A DNA stretch of 64,000 nucleotides, from the NCBI GenBank assembly GCA_001784175.1, contig MFPR01000001.1, forward strand, positions 228,561 through 292,560, in the 5' to 3' direction. Under the pieces are notes generated by a model, which was given only the letters and a program-made list of their open reading frames with translations, was not told the DNA's origin and searched no databases. Positions 34,291-42,824 of this stretch are shown one piece after another. The position numbers and the translations under genes were made by a program. How positions within the stretch are numbered: the stretch's first letter is position 1; each line of letters begins with the position of its first letter. This stretch comes from Candidatus Lindowbacteria bacterium RIFCSPLOWO2_12_FULL_62_27 (GTDB taxonomy: Bacteria; Lindowbacteria; 2-12-FULL-62-27).

Positions 34291-36799
34291 AATACGCGTA
34301 GACAACCTTTCGGCCTGATGAAGACGAGATCAGCCAGTCTCGCAGGTCTCGGAGGAAACCAAACGGCGGCCGATTCGCGCCGGGCCACCAGCGTCGTATC
34401 AAGCACGCCGCCGGATACGCCGCCAAGCCGCCGCTTCCGCCGCTCGCCGTGAAGAGAAACGCCCGGAACTCGCCCGGCGCCGGCGTGTACACGTACTCGG
34501 GCGACGCACGAAGATCCACGACCGCGCCCGAGACGAGATCCTGCAGCGTCAGCGGAATGTCCGGCGGGATGGATTCGATCCCCTGCGCGCGGATCGTGAC
34601 CTCGCCCTCGGCGTCGGTGCCGACCTTCAGGCGCCACGATCGCGCGTCTGTCGGCGCGCGGTACACGGCGCTGTAATGCTCGCCGGCCTCCTCCCATCCG
34701 ACCCAGATGCCTGTGGGGGCTGAGGGCGCTTTGGGCGCGCGCGAGGACCGGCTCCGGACGCCGGCCTCCGTCTGCCGGTTGGCGTCGCCCCGTTGATTGA
34801 CGACTTCGAACCGCACAGACCAGTCATACGCTCCGGTAGCCAAAGAGGGCGCGGAAAATCCGGCGCCCGGCGGCGCGAGCGACGCATACGGCGGGACCAG
34901 CATGGTGCAATTCTGCGCGGCGTACAGCCACAGGCCCTTGAACGGCTCCAGTGCGGGGTTCGTCACCGTGGCGCCGGCGAGGCTGGGGCCGTGGATATAT
35001 CCGGTTTCGGGTTTGTAGTAGTAAACCTCGCCGTCCCGAAGCAGGCCGTTGGTGATCGCGGCCGAATAGGTGTAGGTCGATCCGGCGGTCGAGACGAATT
35101 TCAAATCTTTCACGAGAATTTTAAATTTAAACGGATTGCCGATCTGGTTCCATCCGGAAAACAGCGCGACCGGCACCGTGTCGTAGCGTGTCGTATCGCT
35201 GAGGGCCGAGGTCTGCGCGGTTTCCTGAATGTCCTTCGACGTCGAATCGGTCAGTCTGGCCCAGTAGCCGTATCCGGCCGAGAAGGCGGAGGTCAGGGAC
35301 AGCGCGGAATATTTTTGCAGGATCGGATCCTCCTCGCCCGAGGAAACCTCGGGGTTCCAGCGAAAGAGCTGGGAGGCGGAGAAGGTGACGCCGAATTCGT
35401 TCAAATCGCGGACAAGGCTGTCCGCCGTGTATGTGATTTTGTGCAGGGGAAACGGGAGAGAAAACAGGGCCCACTGATCGGGCGCCGTCAGAAAGGAGTC
35501 GACCGGCGCCTTCACATCCGCAAAATCGACCAGCAGCGTGAGTTTGCTGTTCTGCAGCGTGATGTACTTGATCGAAAATCTCGCCGCTGCGTCGCTGTTG
35601 GGCCGGGAATTCGGCGTCGTATTGTCGGCAAAGGCCGTCTTGCCTTTCGCGCCGGGCCACGGATGGGACGAGGTGGCGACATAGGACCCGCTGAGCTTGC
35701 CGATGTCGGTCCCGTCGGCCTCCTCAAGGTCGAGCCGCCGGAACTTGACGACCGTCGTGTTGTTGACGTCGTTGTTCGTGATCGTTCCCGTATCCTGGTC
35801 AATGTGCCAGATGAGCAGCCCCACGCCCGCGGCCGTGTCGGGATCGCCGGCGCCCGGGTAGCGGAACTCGAGCAGAAAATATTCGGACGTGTCGCCGGCC
35901 GCGGCGAGGATTTTATAGATGCGGGAGTCAGATTCGACCGGGTTCATCGTGACGTAGGTTGTCGTGTCGATCTGCACGGTATCGCCCCAGTTCAAGTACT
36001 CCCGGCTCCACGGGTCCATCCACGTCGGGCTGTCGCCGAGAATGGGCGCGGCGGCGCCCTGAAAATTTCCGTTGCCGAGGAGTGTCCAGTCGCCATTGCC
36101 GCCGTCGGCCGACGTCGTGTTGTAGAGGTCGGGCAGGCCCAGCTCGTGGCCGAATTCGTGGCAGAACGTGCCGAAAAAGCTGATCGAAAGCGACGAGGTG
36201 AGCTTGTAGGTTTCGAGCGGCGTGATGATCGCGTAGCCCACGGTCTCGTTGGTCTGCGTGTCCGTGAACGGCATGGACGAAATGTTCTGCACCTTGGTCT
36301 GAAGGTCTCCGGTCTTGCTCGTAATGGATTTGCCGGGCCCAGCATGAAAGAGCGTCACGCTGTGGTACTGGGAAAAGTCGACGTAGGTGTCGACGCGCGC
36401 CAGGACTTCCCGCACAAGCAGGATCAGGCCGTTCGTATCGGTGCGCATCGTGTAACCGGCCTTCGTGTCCGACACGGTCACCATGAGCGTATCGAAGACG
36501 GTGTAGGCCAACTGCATTTTTCCGTACGAGATCCGCCGGTAAAACGTGTCGGCGCGGTCGAGCAGGACGCGCGCGTAGTTGCCGAGCGTGGTCGTATCGG
36601 CATGAAACACGCCGGTGTCGGCCGTCAGAGACGTCGACGCCTGCTGGAACTGCACGAGGAACGCGGCGATCCTGGCGGTCCCGGCGGGCGTGACATTGGC
36701 AAACCCGGGCGCGGCCTGAGCGGCGCAGACCGGCCACAGGCAACAGGCGATCGGCCAGAGCAAGATCGTGCGGAACCCCGTCCTGAAATGCTTCGACAT
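34280..36799 (-). CDS. Secreted M6-family (immune inhibitor A-like) metalloprotease
   Basis: Start at the ATG at 36797-36799, giving signal peptide MSKHFRTGFRTILLWPIACC and processing near CAAQA. The catalytic zinc motif is FCHEFGHELGLPDLYNT (HExxHxxGxPD), the M6 signature, at about residue 215. The peptidase domain is followed by about 450 residues of beta-rich domains, and the C-terminal part looks like a cell-surface or sorting module (LQDLVSGAVVDLRASPEYVY). M6 proteases degrade extracellular proteins or mature surface proteins. A -10-like TACAAT lies 6 nt before the ATG and no Shine-Dalgarno is visible, so initiation may be leaderless. It is the first gene of a three-gene overlapping set with the barrel and FecR proteins. 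Confidence 0.9.
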   Translation of the reverse strand: MSKHFRTGFRTILLWPIACCLWPVCAAQAAPGFANVTPAGTARIAAFLVQFQQASTSLTADTGVFHADTTTLGNYARVLLDRADTFYRRISYGKMQLAYTVFDTLMVTVSDTKAGYTMRTDTNGLILLVREVLARVDTYVDFSQYHSVTLFHAGPGKSITSKTGDLQTKVQNISSMPFTDTQTNETVGYAIITPLETYKLTSSLSISFFGTFCHEFGHELGLPDLYNTTSADGGNGDWTLLGNGNFQGAAAPILGDSPTWMDPWSREYLNWGDTVQIDTTTYVTMNPVESDSRIYKILAAAGDTSEYFLLEFRYPGAGDPDTAAGVGLLIWHIDQDTGTITNNDVNNTTVVKFRRLDLEEADGTDIGKLSGSYVATSSHPWPGAKGKTAFADNTTPNSRPNSDAAARFSIKYITLQNSKLTLLVDFADVKAPVDSFLTAPDQWALFSLPFPLHKITYTADSLVRDLNEFGVTFSASQLFRWNPEVSSGEEDPILQKYSALSLTSAFSAGYGYWARLTDSTSKDIQETAQTSALSDTTRYDTVPVALFSGWNQIGNPFKFKILVKDLKFVSTAGSTYTYSAAITNGLLRDGEVYYYKPETGYIHGPSLAGATVTNPALEPFKGLWLYAAQNCTMLVPPYASLAPPGAGFSAPSLATGAYDWSVRFEVVNQRGDANRQTEAGVRSRSSRAPKAPSAPTGIWVGWEEAGEHYSAVYRAPTDARSWRLKVGTDAEGEVTIRAQGIESIPPDIPLTLQDLVSGAVVDLRASPEYVYTPAPGEFRAFLFTASGGSGGLAAYPAACLIRRWWPGANRPPFGFLRDLRDWLISSSSGRKVVYAYYEN

Positions 36800-36805
36800 T
36801 TGCTT

Positions 36806-36811
36806 ATTGTA
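36806..36811 (-). promoter_or_regulatory. Putative -10 element of the M6 protease gene
   Basis: TACAAT on the minus strand, 6 nt before the ATG at 36799. No convincing -35 is present; T-rich sequence lies in its place, overlapping the terminator of the upstream repeat gene. Confidence 0.4.
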
Positions 36812-36830
36812 TATATCGGAAAAAAGCCTC

Positions 36831-36876
36831 AAAAAAACAAAAAAACCGGAGGCCCGCTTCTTCGCGGACCCCCGGT
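36831..36876 (-). terminator. Rho-independent terminator of the repeat-protein gene
   Basis: On the minus strand a 13-bp stem with two mismatches (ACCGGGGGTCCGC paired with GCGGGCCTCCGGT, 36845-36876) is followed by two runs of seven T. It lies about 30 nt beyond the stop codon of the giant repeat protein. Confidence 0.9.
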
Positions 36877-36907
36877 CGATGTATCTTGAAGGTACCCTAG
36901 TTCAGCC

Positions 36908-39900
36908 TCAAACCGCTTCCATCGGAATCGGATACGGCGGCGGCGGCGCCAGCGGCGCCACGTAACCGCACCCGTCCGGCTCACAGCCGGCTACAAACGT
37001 GTTGGTGCCTTCCGGCGGAATCGTACACTGACTCGTCGCCGGATCGTAGGTCGTGCCCGGCGGGCAATCGATCATCACGCTGCCCGGAGGCGGCGGCTCG
37101 GGAGATCCCGGCGGAGGCGGCGGCGCGTCCGGTGGAGGTGGCGGCGCCACTTCCATGCCCGGCGGCATCACCGCGTACTGCGACTCGTTCGGAATCGTCA
37201 CCGTTCCCGAGGTGGCATCGACTTCCGATCCCGGCGGGCAGGTCCATGCGACGGTTCCGTCCGGATTCGCCTGGACATCCGGCGGCAGGACCGCCGACTG
37301 GTACTCGTTCGGAACCGTCATCGAGCCCTCGCCAAACTCCGTGCCCGGCGGCGCCACAAACGTCACGGCGCCGTCCGGTCCCACCGCCACGTTCGGCGGC
37401 AGAACTTGGTACGTCTGGTCCGGCGGGATGACGCAGGTGCCTGTGGCCGGATCGTACGTCGCGCCCGGAGGGGGCGTAACGGTTACCGATCCGTCCGGAT
37501 TGCATGAAGCTCCGTCCGGCATCACCATCGCCGAGTACTCCTGCGGGATCGTGAACGTGTTGGAATTGGCGTCAAACGTGGTGCCTTCCGGCATCGCGCA
37601 CGTCACCGTGCCGTCCACGGGACTGACCGTGATGTTCGGCGGCAGTACCGCGCCGGCCTCGGCCGGCGGCAGAACGACCATGGGCGGCGGAGGCGGCGCC
37701 CCCGGCGGAACATCCGGCGGAGGCGGAAACTCCGTTCCCGGCGGCATCGTGCAGGTACACGTGCCGGCGTTCGGATCGAAAGACATCGGCACCGTCGCGT
37801 ACGTCTCGCCGAAGGTTTCGGGCGGCATGACGCACATGGGCGGCGGCGGGGGAGGCGGCTCCGCGCCTGGCTCGAGCGGAGGCATGGGCGGCAGAGGCGC
37901 CATCTGGACGCCGTCGGCCGGTGTTCCCACATCCACCGCGATCGCATACGCGGGCGGCGGCGGGGGCGCTTCTCCCGGAGGCATATCCAGGGGCGGCGGC
38001 GGCGGAGGCGGCGCGTAACCCTCGACGTCTCCGGCCGGCACCAGTTCCCCGGTCCCGGTGTTCTCGCAAATCATCGCCGTGCCTTCCGGCGGCATCGTGA
38101 ATTCGCCGGAATTGGCTTCATAGGTACAGCCCGGCGGAACTTCGCAGGTGCAGGACCCGTCCGGATTCACCGTGACTTCCGGCGGCATCACCATCGGCGT
38201 GTACTCGTTGGGAATGGTGCAGGTCCCGGCGTTCGGATCCACCGTCCATGCGGCGTCCCCGGCCGTCGGATAGGCCATCGTGCAGGTACCGGCGTTCGGG
38301 TCGAACTGCATGACCGGCGCGATATCGCCCGGCGGGGGCAACGGAGCTCCCGGCGGAATCGTCTCGCATCCGGTGATGGCGGCCTGAACTTCCGATGTCG
38401 GCGGGATCGCAAACGTCCCGGCGTTCGGATCGATGTTCGTACACTGGATCGTCAGCGCGCCGTCCGGCTGAACCGTACAGCCTTCCGGCATCACAGCGGG
38501 CGCGCCTTCGGGCGGAACCATGAACGTTCCCGCATTGGGATCCATGGTGGTTCCCTCGGGACACGTCATGGTCATCGTCCCATCGGGATTGGCCACCACG
38601 CCCGGCGCGGGTTCGGCCATGTAGGGCGGGCAGTCCGGAGCGGGGCAGGTGATCGTTCCGTCCGGGGGATTCATCGTCGCTTCCGGGGGACACTCGCACG
38701 TGACGCTCCCGTTGGCGTTGATGTCCACGTAAGGCGGCACATAATCCGCAGTGGCATCGGGCGGAATCGTCACGGTGCCGGCGGCCGGATCATACTGGGT
38801 GCCCTCGGGGGCCACGCAGTTGATCGCGCCGTCCGGCGCATAGGTCATATCCGGCGAGGGCAAGAACATCCCGCCGGCGCCGTCGGTCGGCATGGTCATC
38901 TGACCGGCGTCCGGATTGTACGTCGTCTCGGGCGGCATCTCGCAGGTGCAACTGCCGTCCGGATTGACGGTCGCATAATCCGGGCAGACCATCTCGGAGC
39001 CTTCCGGCGGCAGCGTGAACTCGCCGGAGTTGGCGTCGAAGGTGGTTCCTTCCGGACATGCAAGGGTACACGATCCGTCCGGCGCGATGTCGACGCCCGG
39101 CGGAACGGTGGGACAATCCTGAGGCGGATAGTTCAACGATCCCGCGTTGGGATCATAGACGGTGCCCGGAGGACACTCCACACCGATGTTGCCGTCCGGC
39201 ATGACGGTCGCGTCGACCGCGGGCGCGAACGTATCGATCGCGTCCTGCGGCGGCATCGTCACCGTGCCGGCTTCTGGATTGACTTCACACGTCGGCGGCA
39301 GCGCGCAGGTCACCGCTCCGTCCGGAGCGACCGCCACGTTGTCGGGACAAACCATGCTCGCCTCGGCGGGCGGCAGCGTGACGGTCCCGGCATCGGGATT
39401 CATCTCGCCGCCCGGAGGCAGGCTACACATGCAGTCGCCGGTCGGCATCACCTGAACGTCCGGCGGCGTCACTGCGTACGCGCCATCCGGCGGCAGCGTG
39501 AACTCGCCGGAGTTGGCCTCGAACGTCGTGCCTTCCGGCATCGCAACCGCAACCGACCCGTCCGGCATCGGAGCGCATCCGTCCGGCATACAGGGTGGGG
39601 GCGGCGGGGGCGGAACGCCTGCGTCGGCCGGAGGCGGGGGCGGATATTCCACCGTGCCTCCGTACGGAGCGTCCGGCGGCGCGGGCGCGACTACCGCGTC
39701 CGGCGGCAGGGGCGCCACGACGTCACCTGTCGGCGTCACCGTCGTCTCAGGCGGCAACACCATCGCCGCTTCGCCGGCCGGGAACGTCACCACGGGCGGC
39801 GGGGGCGGAACATCGGGCGGCAGATACGGCGGCGGGGGCGGGGGTTCCTGGAAGGTACACCCGTCCGGGCAGCTCATGACCACCGAGCCGTCCGGCATCG

Positions 39901-40312
39901 GGGCGAGGCCTTCCGGCATCACCGCGTCCGCCGATTCGTATGGAACCGCCAGCGCTCCCGCGTTGGGGTCATACGTGCAGTCCGGCGGGCATGTCATCAC
40001 AGCCGCGCCGTCCGCGTTGTACATGCAGTCCATCGGGTAGGCATCCACCGGCGGCGGGGGCAGTGCGCCCTCCACCATGGTGGCGTCACCGGTCGCGGGA
40101 ATAAACGTGTCCGCGCCGGCGGTCGCGCCGCTGTCGTACTGCGTCATGTCGTACGACGTCGACGTGTCGGCCGTCGATTCGGCATCGGCGGTCGTGTCGG
40201 TCGGCGCGTCCATCGGGATTGCCCCTCCGAGCGCACCGGGCGCTACAATCTCGTCCAGCTTCTCGACTCTGACTCCCTTCTTCTTACCTTTACCGGGATC
40301 CTTTGGAGCCAA
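36908..40312 (-). CDS. Giant Pro/Asp/Gly/Cys-rich repeat protein, likely exported cargo
   Basis: 1134 residues starting at a TTG (40310-40312) with a strong GAGGAGG ribosome-binding site 7 nt upstream. There is no classical signal peptide. The N-terminus is basic (MAPKDPGKGKKKGVRVEKLD) and continues EIVAPGALGGAIPMD, which could be a leader. From about residue 95 to the end, roughly twenty imperfect ~36-residue repeats follow the pattern VxxNPDGSxTCxxPPGTTYD then PNAGTxTIPPE, broken by polyproline blocks. Composition is acidic, rich in Pro, Gly, Asp, Thr and Cys, with almost no Lys or Arg after residue 20. Such paired strand-turn motifs suggest a beta-solenoid surface or fibre protein. It faces a divergent export-type operon, and I infer it is that system's substrate. 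I recognise no family. Confidence 0.85.
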   Translation of the reverse strand: MAPKDPGKGKKKGVRVEKLDEIVAPGALGGAIPMDAPTDTTADAESTADTSTSYDMTQYDSGATAGADTFIPATGDATMVEGALPPPPVDAYPMDCMYNADGAAVMTCPPDCTYDPNAGALAVPYESADAVMPEGLAPMPDGSVVMSCPDGCTFQEPPPPPPYLPPDVPPPPPVVTFPAGEAAMVLPPETTVTPTGDVVAPLPPDAVVAPAPPDAPYGGTVEYPPPPPADAGVPPPPPPPCMPDGCAPMPDGSVAVAMPEGTTFEANSGEFTLPPDGAYAVTPPDVQVMPTGDCMCSLPPGGEMNPDAGTVTLPPAEASMVCPDNVAVAPDGAVTCALPPTCEVNPEAGTVTMPPQDAIDTFAPAVDATVMPDGNIGVECPPGTVYDPNAGSLNYPPQDCPTVPPGVDIAPDGSCTLACPEGTTFDANSGEFTLPPEGSEMVCPDYATVNPDGSCTCEMPPETTYNPDAGQMTMPTDGAGGMFLPSPDMTYAPDGAINCVAPEGTQYDPAAGTVTIPPDATADYVPPYVDINANGSVTCECPPEATMNPPDGTITCPAPDCPPYMAEPAPGVVANPDGTMTMTCPEGTTMDPNAGTFMVPPEGAPAVMPEGCTVQPDGALTIQCTNIDPNAGTFAIPPTSEVQAAITGCETIPPGAPLPPPGDIAPVMQFDPNAGTCTMAYPTAGDAAWTVDPNAGTCTIPNEYTPMVMPPEVTVNPDGSCTCEVPPGCTYEANSGEFTMPPEGTAMICENTGTGELVPAGDVEGYAPPPPPPPLDMPPGEAPPPPPAYAIAVDVGTPADGVQMAPLPPMPPLEPGAEPPPPPPPMCVMPPETFGETYATVPMSFDPNAGTCTCTMPPGTEFPPPPDVPPGAPPPPPMVVLPPAEAGAVLPPNITVSPVDGTVTCAMPEGTTFDANSNTFTIPQEYSAMVMPDGASCNPDGSVTVTPPPGATYDPATGTCVIPPDQTYQVLPPNVAVGPDGAVTFVAPPGTEFGEGSMTVPNEYQSAVLPPDVQANPDGTVAWTCPPGSEVDATSGTVTIPNESQYAVMPPGMEVAPPPPPDAPPPPPGSPEPPPPGSVMIDCPPGTTYDPATSQCTIPPEGTNTFVAGCEPDGCGYVAPLAPPPPYPIPMEAV

Positions 40313-40395
40313 TCTTCCACCTCCTCAAATGTGATTGTTGAAGGACATCGAAACCTCGATCGTCCCCTCCCAATCCCCCTTGTTGCCACTCGTAT

Positions 40396-40424
40396 TTTTA
40401 TCCGCAGTCACGCGGAATATCAAT
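40396..40424 (-). promoter_or_regulatory. Putative sigma-70 promoter of the repeat-protein gene
   Basis: TTGATA (40419-40424, minus strand) and TAAAAA (40396-40401) are exactly 17 bp apart. The predicted leader is about 75 nt and includes the GAGGAGG site before the TTG start at 40312. Confidence 0.55.
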
Positions 40425-40478
40425 GAATTCGTTGTCAATATTGGCACTTCCGGAAAGTAGAGTCTGACACAGAATGCG

Positions 40479-40494
40479 TGTGTCCAAAGACACA
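40479..40494. promoter_or_regulatory. Palindromic operator-like site 1 (TGTGTC-N4-GACACA)
   Basis: Perfect 6-bp inverted repeat with a 4-bp spacer. Read as TGTGT-N6-ACACA it has the geometry of Crp/Fnr-family sites. It lies in the shared region between the repeat-protein gene and the export operon. Confidence 0.55.
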
Positions 40495-40501
40495 GGCAAA
40501 A

Positions 40502-40517
40502 TGTGAATAAATTCACT
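40502..40517. promoter_or_regulatory. Crp-like site (TGTGA-N6-TCACT)
   Basis: TGTGAATAAATTCACT matches the Crp consensus TGTGA-N6-TCACA at nine of ten conserved positions. A Crp/Fnr-family gene (42825-43556) is the second gene of the adjacent operon, so autoregulation or joint control of both directions is plausible. Confidence 0.6.
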
Positions 40518-40524
40518 TTTGATT

Positions 40525-40541
40525 ATCCACACATTGTGGAT
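40525..40541. promoter_or_regulatory. Palindromic operator-like site 3 (ATCCACA-N3-TGTGGAT)
   Basis: Perfect 7-bp inverted repeat with a 3-bp spacer. Its left arm overlaps a TTATCCACA 9-mer (40523-40531) identical to the DnaA-box consensus. With no other boxes nearby, an operator role seems more likely. Confidence 0.5.
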
Positions 40542-40543
40542 TC

Positions 40544-40553
40544 TGTTGCAACA
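40544..40553. promoter_or_regulatory. Short perfect palindrome (TGTTGCAACA)
   Basis: A 10-bp perfect palindrome, 2 bp from the preceding site and part of the same 75-bp cluster of dyads upstream of the export operon. On its own it could be chance. Confidence 0.35.
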
Positions 40554-40626
40554 CAAATGTTATCAATTGGTTACAAATCAAGCACGCGCGCCCCGCAACG
40601 CCGCCCAGGACACTTGTTGTTTTGTC

Positions 40627-40658
40627 TTGACACATCCCCTTTAAAATTGGATTATATA
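40627..40658 (+). promoter_or_regulatory. Putative promoter of the M50/HlyD export operon
   Basis: TTGACA (40627-40632) precedes TTATATA (40652-40658) at 19-20 bp, longer than ideal. The -10 ends 5-6 nt before the ATG at 40664, again implying a leaderless start, and no spaced Shine-Dalgarno is seen. Confidence 0.55.
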
Positions 40659-40663
40659 GGGTC

Positions 40664-42823
40664 ATGCCCGAAGCAGCCCAGAAACGGCTTGGACCCAAAC
40701 TTCGAGACGACCTGATCCTGGTCGAGAAGATTCGCCAAGGCAAGCGGCTCCTTGTCATCAAGGACCCGCTGAAAGTTCAGTACTACCAGTTCGGCGAGCT
40801 GGAGATCACGCTCTTTCGCCTGCTGGACGGAAAGACGCCCCCGCCGAAGATCGTCGAGGAATTCAACAAGACGCACCCGGACGCCGAGATGGCGATGGAC
40901 GAATTGAAGGAATTTCTCGGGGAGATCGAGAAGATGCACCTTCTGGAAAAATCGGCCGCCGAACGCAACGCCCTCCTGATTGAACGCCTCAAAGAAGAAC
41001 GCAAGAACAAATTGATGAGCAAAAAGGGATCGATCCTCTTCAAGCGCTTCCCCCTGGTCGACCCGAACGACTTTTTCGACCGGATCCATCCGTACATCGC
41101 GTGGCTGTGGAGCGTGCCGAGCGTGATTTTCCAGTGTCTGGTGATTGTGGCGGCGGGGGTGGCCCTGGCGTACAACTGGGACCGGTTCATCGACGGCATC
41201 GAGGCGGTGTTTTCGTTCGGCGAGCAGACAGCGTCCAGCTTTCTGTGGCTGTGGCTGACGATCATCTGCATCATCATTTTTCACGAGCTGGGGCACGGCC
41301 TGACGTGCAAGCATTACGGGGGCGAGGTGCATGAGATGGGGTTTCTCCTGCTGTTTTTCCAGCCGTGTTTTTACGCGAACGTGACGGACGCCTACATGTT
41401 TTCGAACAAGAACCACAAGATGTACGTGACGTTCGCGGGCATCATCGCGGAATTTTTCGCCGGCGCCATCTTCTGCTTCCTGTGGCTCCTGACCGATCCC
41501 TCGACGGGCTTCAACGCCATCTGCTACCAGGCGATGACGGTCTGCAGCGTCTCGTCGGTCGTGTTCAACCTCAATCCCCTTCTCAAGTACGACGGTTACT
41601 ACGCCTTTTCCGAATGGGTGGACCTGCCGAACCTCAAGCAGAACTCGGGGGACGTGCTGGAGAAGTGGCTGCAGAGGATCTACAAGCGGAAGGAGGACAT
41701 CGAAGAGGACGAATTGACGATGCGGGAGCGGCGGATTTACATCTGGTACGCGATCATCTCCAACCTTTTCATGATCTCGATGCTGACGGGGCTTTTTTTC
41801 ATGATCAAGGACATCTTCTTCGAGGCGGCGCCGGAACTCGGGTGCCTCGCGTTTCTCTTTGTCGTCGGGAAACTCCTGAACAGCCAGATTTCCGCGACCG
41901 TGAAATTTGTCAAGGATTTCTACCAGTACGAAAGCGCGGCCTTCGGCGCGATCAAAACGCGGTTCGTGGCGCTGGCCCTCGTCGCGTTTCTGGTGGGGCT
42001 CTGTTTTACGGTGCCGTATCCGATCGTGGTGGAGAAACAGGTGACGATCGAGGCGAGGGACCGGTGGGTGGTGCGCGCGCCGGTGGAGGGATTTCTGGAG
42101 GAGATGTACGTGAAGAGCGGAGACGAGGTGAAAAGCGAGCAGCCCCTGTTTCTGATCGCGAATCCCGAAAAGAGCCGCAAACTGGCGGACCTCGCGGCCG
42201 AGGGGCCGAAATACCAGATGCAGCGCGACCAGGCGCTCGCCACGGACGAAGTCGGCAAGCTGGCCGACATTCAGCTTCGCGAATCCCAGACGGCGGCCGA
42301 GCGCAGGGCGATTTTGCGGGACCTTGAAAAAATGAAGACCTACGCGCCGGCCACCGGCCTCTTGCTGACGACCGGCGTGGAGGAGCTGAAAGGCAAGTAC
42401 TACAAGGCCGGCGACAAGATTCTGGAAATCGTGTGTCTCCGCAATCTCTATTCGGTGGTGGAACTCGAAGAGCGCGAGGCGGGGGAGGTGCGGGACCAGA
42501 AATCGGCGGCGCGGATGGGCGGCGGGGTGGAGCCGACGACGGCGCGAGTGAAAGTGAACGCGATGCCGGGCCGGCTGTTTGAGGCGCGGGTGGGCGAGGT
42601 CGATTCGTTTGCGGACACCGGCGGCGTCACGCGGAAGTTCCGCGCCAAGATCGTCATCCCCAACCCCGACTTCGACTACGGCGTCAACATCCTCGCCTCC
42701 GGCCAGATGCTGCGGCCCGGCATGACCGGCATGGCCAAGCTCGACATCGCGACCGCCACACCCGCCGGCGCCATCGGCCGGTGGCTTGCGGGATTTTTCA
42801 GAATGGATTTGTTCATGTACTGA
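40664..42823 (+). CDS. PqqD-like / M50 intramembrane metalloprotease / HlyD fusion protein
   Basis: 719 residues. Residues 1-95 resemble the PqqD/RRE fold that binds leader peptides in RiPP systems (RDDLILVEKIRQGKRLLVIK, then GELEITLFRLLDGKTPPPKI). About 140-460 is polytopic with the site-2-protease motifs FHELGHG (HExxH, 207-211) and NPLLKYDG (304-311), so the zinc site looks complete. After the last helix (about 435-452) comes a periplasmic adaptor with a biotinyl-lipoyl half motif (VVRAPVEGFLEEMYVKSGDEVKSE), a helical hairpin and a beta-barrel portion. The design suggests recognition, cleavage or gating, and hand-off to a TolC duct. Similar fusions occur in Planctomycetes and relatives without a settled function. 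It heads the rightward operon opposite the repeat protein. Confidence 0.9.
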   Translation: MPEAAQKRLGPKLRDDLILVEKIRQGKRLLVIKDPLKVQYYQFGELEITLFRLLDGKTPPPKIVEEFNKTHPDAEMAMDELKEFLGEIEKMHLLEKSAAERNALLIERLKEERKNKLMSKKGSILFKRFPLVDPNDFFDRIHPYIAWLWSVPSVIFQCLVIVAAGVALAYNWDRFIDGIEAVFSFGEQTASSFLWLWLTIICIIIFHELGHGLTCKHYGGEVHEMGFLLLFFQPCFYANVTDAYMFSNKNHKMYVTFAGIIAEFFAGAIFCFLWLLTDPSTGFNAICYQAMTVCSVSSVVFNLNPLLKYDGYYAFSEWVDLPNLKQNSGDVLEKWLQRIYKRKEDIEEDELTMRERRIYIWYAIISNLFMISMLTGLFFMIKDIFFEAAPELGCLAFLFVVGKLLNSQISATVKFVKDFYQYESAAFGAIKTRFVALALVAFLVGLCFTVPYPIVVEKQVTIEARDRWVVRAPVEGFLEEMYVKSGDEVKSEQPLFLIANPEKSRKLADLAAEGPKYQMQRDQALATDEVGKLADIQLRESQTAAERRAILRDLEKMKTYAPATGLLLTTGVEELKGKYYKAGDKILEIVCLRNLYSVVELEEREAGEVRDQKSAARMGGGVEPTTARVKVNAMPGRLFEARVGEVDSFADTGGVTRKFRAKIVIPNPDFDYGVNILASGQMLRPGMTGMAKLDIATATPAGAIGRWLAGFFRMDLFMY

Positions 42824-42824
42824 G

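Noticed and set aside
37053..40040. Gly/Ser-rich plus-strand frames opposite the repeat protein
   Set aside because: They are reverse translations of the Pro/Asp/Thr repeats, periodic for that reason only, with no ribosome-binding site or promoter.
40224..40240. Canonical double-glycine bacteriocin leader on the repeat protein
   Set aside because: Hydrophobic residues at -4, -7 and -12 relative to Gly-Gly do not fit the consensus (Ala, Ala, Leu). I kept only the weaker claim of a possible leader.
36908..40312. RTX toxin or type I secretion substrate of the classical kind
   Set aside because: No GGxGxDxxx nonapeptide repeats, no C-terminal secretion signal pattern and no ABC ATPase in the locus.
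40523..40531. TTATCCACA as a DnaA box marking a replication origin
   Set aside because: Only one exact copy is seen, no dnaA, dnaN, gidA or other origin-linked gene is near, and the 9-mer is part of a dyad in an evident gene-control region.
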